Source of the DNA: Devosia sp. FJ2-5-3
GTDB taxonomy: Bacteria > Pseudomonadota > Alphaproteobacteria > Rhizobiales > Devosiaceae
NCBI RefSeq assembly: GCF_029201545.1
Contig: NZ_CP104007.1
Coordinates: 3,072,501 to 3,136,500, forward strand
Length of the DNA stretch: 64,000 nt
Direction: 5' to 3'
Below, piece by piece: positions 62,999-64,000 of the stretch; position 1 is the stretch's first letter, and each line of letters begins with the position of its first letter. The notes under the pieces are model-generated. The model saw nothing but the letters and a program-made list of their open reading frames with translations, had not been told where the DNA came from and searched no databases. Both the position numbers and the translations under genes were made by a program.

Positions 62999-63285
62999 TG
63001 AAGATTGCCTGGACGCGCGTTGCCCTGAGGGACATCGATGCCATCCAGGATTATGTCGCTCAGGATAGTCCACGGGCCGCCTACCAGCTTGCACAGGGAT
63101 TGGTGCAACGCACCACAGATACGTTGGGCGCAGCTCCGATGGCCGGACGATTGGGACGGGCGCAAGGCACCCGCGAACTCGTTTTCCCTGACTTGCCCTA
63201 TATCGTCGTCTATCGCGTCACAAACATGGTCGAAGTGCTCGCTGTAATGCATGGCGCCCGTATCTGGCCTGACGATTTCGCCTAG
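62998..63285 (+). CDS. RelE/ParE-family toxin
   Basis: A 95-residue protein. KIAWTRVALRDIDAIQDYVAQDSPRAAYQLAQGLVQRTTDTL, AAPMAGRLGRAQGTRELVFPDLPYIVVYRV and VLAVMHGARIWP are the hallmark blocks of ParE/RelE toxins. ParE members poison gyrase and RelE members cut mRNA at the ribosome; the sequence here leans to the ParE side but this is not decided. Paired with the antitoxin gene immediately upstream. Confidence 0.87.
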   Translation: MKIAWTRVALRDIDAIQDYVAQDSPRAAYQLAQGLVQRTTDTLGAAPMAGRLGRAQGTRELVFPDLPYIVVYRVTNMVEVLAVMHGARIWPDDFA

Positions 63286-63379
63286 CGGTTACGTCTCTCG
63301 CCCCTCCCCCTCACCCAAAAGTCTTTCTTGTGCCGGAGGGGTGGTTGGGGAGACTGGTGGGGACGCAGAGGAGTTGCCC

Positions 63380-64000
63380 ATGACCAGTCTTGCCCAATGG
63401 CTCGAAACGCAGACCGATGACCGGGAGCTGGCCAGCGTGCTTGTCAGCATGGCTCAATCCGGGGCGGAAATCGCTGATGTTCTGCGTGCGGCGCCCATCG
63501 AAGGGCAGACCGGACTGGCCGGGGCGACCAATGTGCAGGGCGAGGCGCAAAAGGCCCTCGATATCATCTCAAACGATATTGTTCTCAAGCACATAGAGCA
63601 GAATGCGGCGGTTTCGATTCTGATCTCCGAGGAGCTAGATGAAGCCGTTCAGATGGAGAATCAGGGGCGGTTCATCGTCGCCACCGATCCGCTCGATGGA
63701 TCTTCAAACCTCGACGTAAACGTCACTGTGGGCACGATTTTTTCGGTGCTGCCGGCGGCGGGCGGGATGTTGCAGAAAGGCACGGCCCAGCTGGCTGCCG
63801 GCTATGTCGCCTATGGGCCGGCGACCAGCCTCGTCGTGCGGATCAACGGGCCGGTGGCGGTGTTTACGCTGGATGGCACGGGAGAGTGGGTGTTGACGGT
63901 GGCGGCCGCGAAGGTGCCGGAGGCCTCGGGCGAATTTGCCATCAATACGGCGCGCGAGCGGTTCTGGGATGATGCGACGCGGGGCTATGTCAGCGAAAGC
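63380..64000 (+). CDS. fbp: Fructose-1,6-bisphosphatase class I, 5' part
   Basis: The first 207 residues are present and the gene runs off the right edge of the window. The metal-binding Glu in LISEELDEAV and the signature FIVATDPLDGSSNLDVNVTVGTIFSVL are intact, followed by GYVAYGPATSLVV. The enzyme removes the 1-phosphate of fructose 1,6-bisphosphate in gluconeogenesis. ATG 63380 follows GAGGAG. The N-terminus is shorter than in E. coli Fbp, as is usual for alphaproteobacteria. Confidence 0.92.
   Translation, partial: MTSLAQWLETQTDDRELASVLVSMAQSGAEIADVLRAAPIEGQTGLAGATNVQGEAQKALDIISNDIVLKHIEQNAAVSILISEELDEAVQMENQGRFIVATDPLDGSSNLDVNVTVGTIFSVLPAAGGMLQKGTAQLAAGYVAYGPATSLVVRINGPVAVFTLDGTGEWVLTVAAAKVPEASGEFAINTARERFWDDATRGYVSES

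Noticed and set aside
63299-63350. Pyrimidine-rich stretch before fbp resembling the REP-like hairpins
   Set aside because: The arms (CCCCTCCCCCTC and GGAGGGGTGG) pair poorly and are far apart, so it was not counted as a family member.

Overview
The window looks like chromosome of a GC-rich alphaproteobacterium of the order Hyphomicrobiales, perhaps Devosiaceae. This is an inference from gene content (very long NAD-glutamate dehydrogenase, several family-5 solute-binding-protein ABC operons, Fe-type superoxide dismutase, cobalamin riboswitch) and not from a marker gene. Most of the DNA is ordinary chromosome. A foreign block is inserted in its left third.

Bases 473-20112 form an integrative and mobilizable element at the 3' end of a tRNA-Gln(CUG) gene. 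A 21-bp piece of the tRNA is repeated at the far end, a tyrosine integrase sits beside the tRNA, and paired TGGTCCACC repeats occur inside both ends. The cargo has three parts. (1) A tightly overlapping four-gene operon (BglII-like nuclease, ParB-like protein, SNF2-type helicase, DUF3883-like PD-(D/E)XK protein) converges end to end with a C5-cytosine methyltransferase gene. I know no named defence system with this composition, and it is the best candidate here for an undescribed restriction-like system. (2) The mobility part holds a serine recombinase, an HUH rolling-circle Rep, a relaxase with a second gene nested in another frame, and a MobC-like protein with hairpins upstream that may be oriT. 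(3) A three-gene operon encodes a Ser/Thr-kinase/SF1 helicase fusion, a PLD-fold protein with a degenerate HKD motif, and a PP2C phosphatase. It resembles type I Mokosh with an added phosphatase.

Bases 20113-33500 hold peptide or small-molecule catabolism. An M14 zinc carboxypeptidase and an orphan solute-binding protein have the same 12-bp motif in their upstream regions. Then comes a leftward operon of two enolase-superfamily paralogues, a complete Dpp/Opp-type ABC transporter and, after a gap, a Gfo/Idh/MocA oxidoreductase. A perfect palindrome lies just upstream of its first gene.

Bases 33600-36830 are a B12-type uptake operon (btuD-btuF-btuC) read leftward behind a cobalamin riboswitch. 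Bases 36900-44160 hold a Wzc-like exopolysaccharide chain-length regulator/kinase, a sugar-phosphate transferase, a secreted protein of unknown function, and an ABC ATPase/FtsX-type permease pair.

Bases 44280-54662 look like an arabinoside-use locus: an ArsR-type regulator, a GH51 arabinofuranosidase, a Tat-exported solute-binding protein, two permeases, two ATPases and a GH43-like hydrolase. Short REP-like hairpins (CCTCCCCCT..AGGGGGAGG) are scattered between these genes. Bases 54659-64000 are chromosomal housekeeping and stress genes: group III truncated haemoglobin, a SufR-like regulator, superoxide dismutase, flavin reductase, small proteins, NAD-glutamate dehydrogenase, a ParDE-type toxin-antitoxin pair, and fructose-1,6-bisphosphatase, which runs off the right edge.
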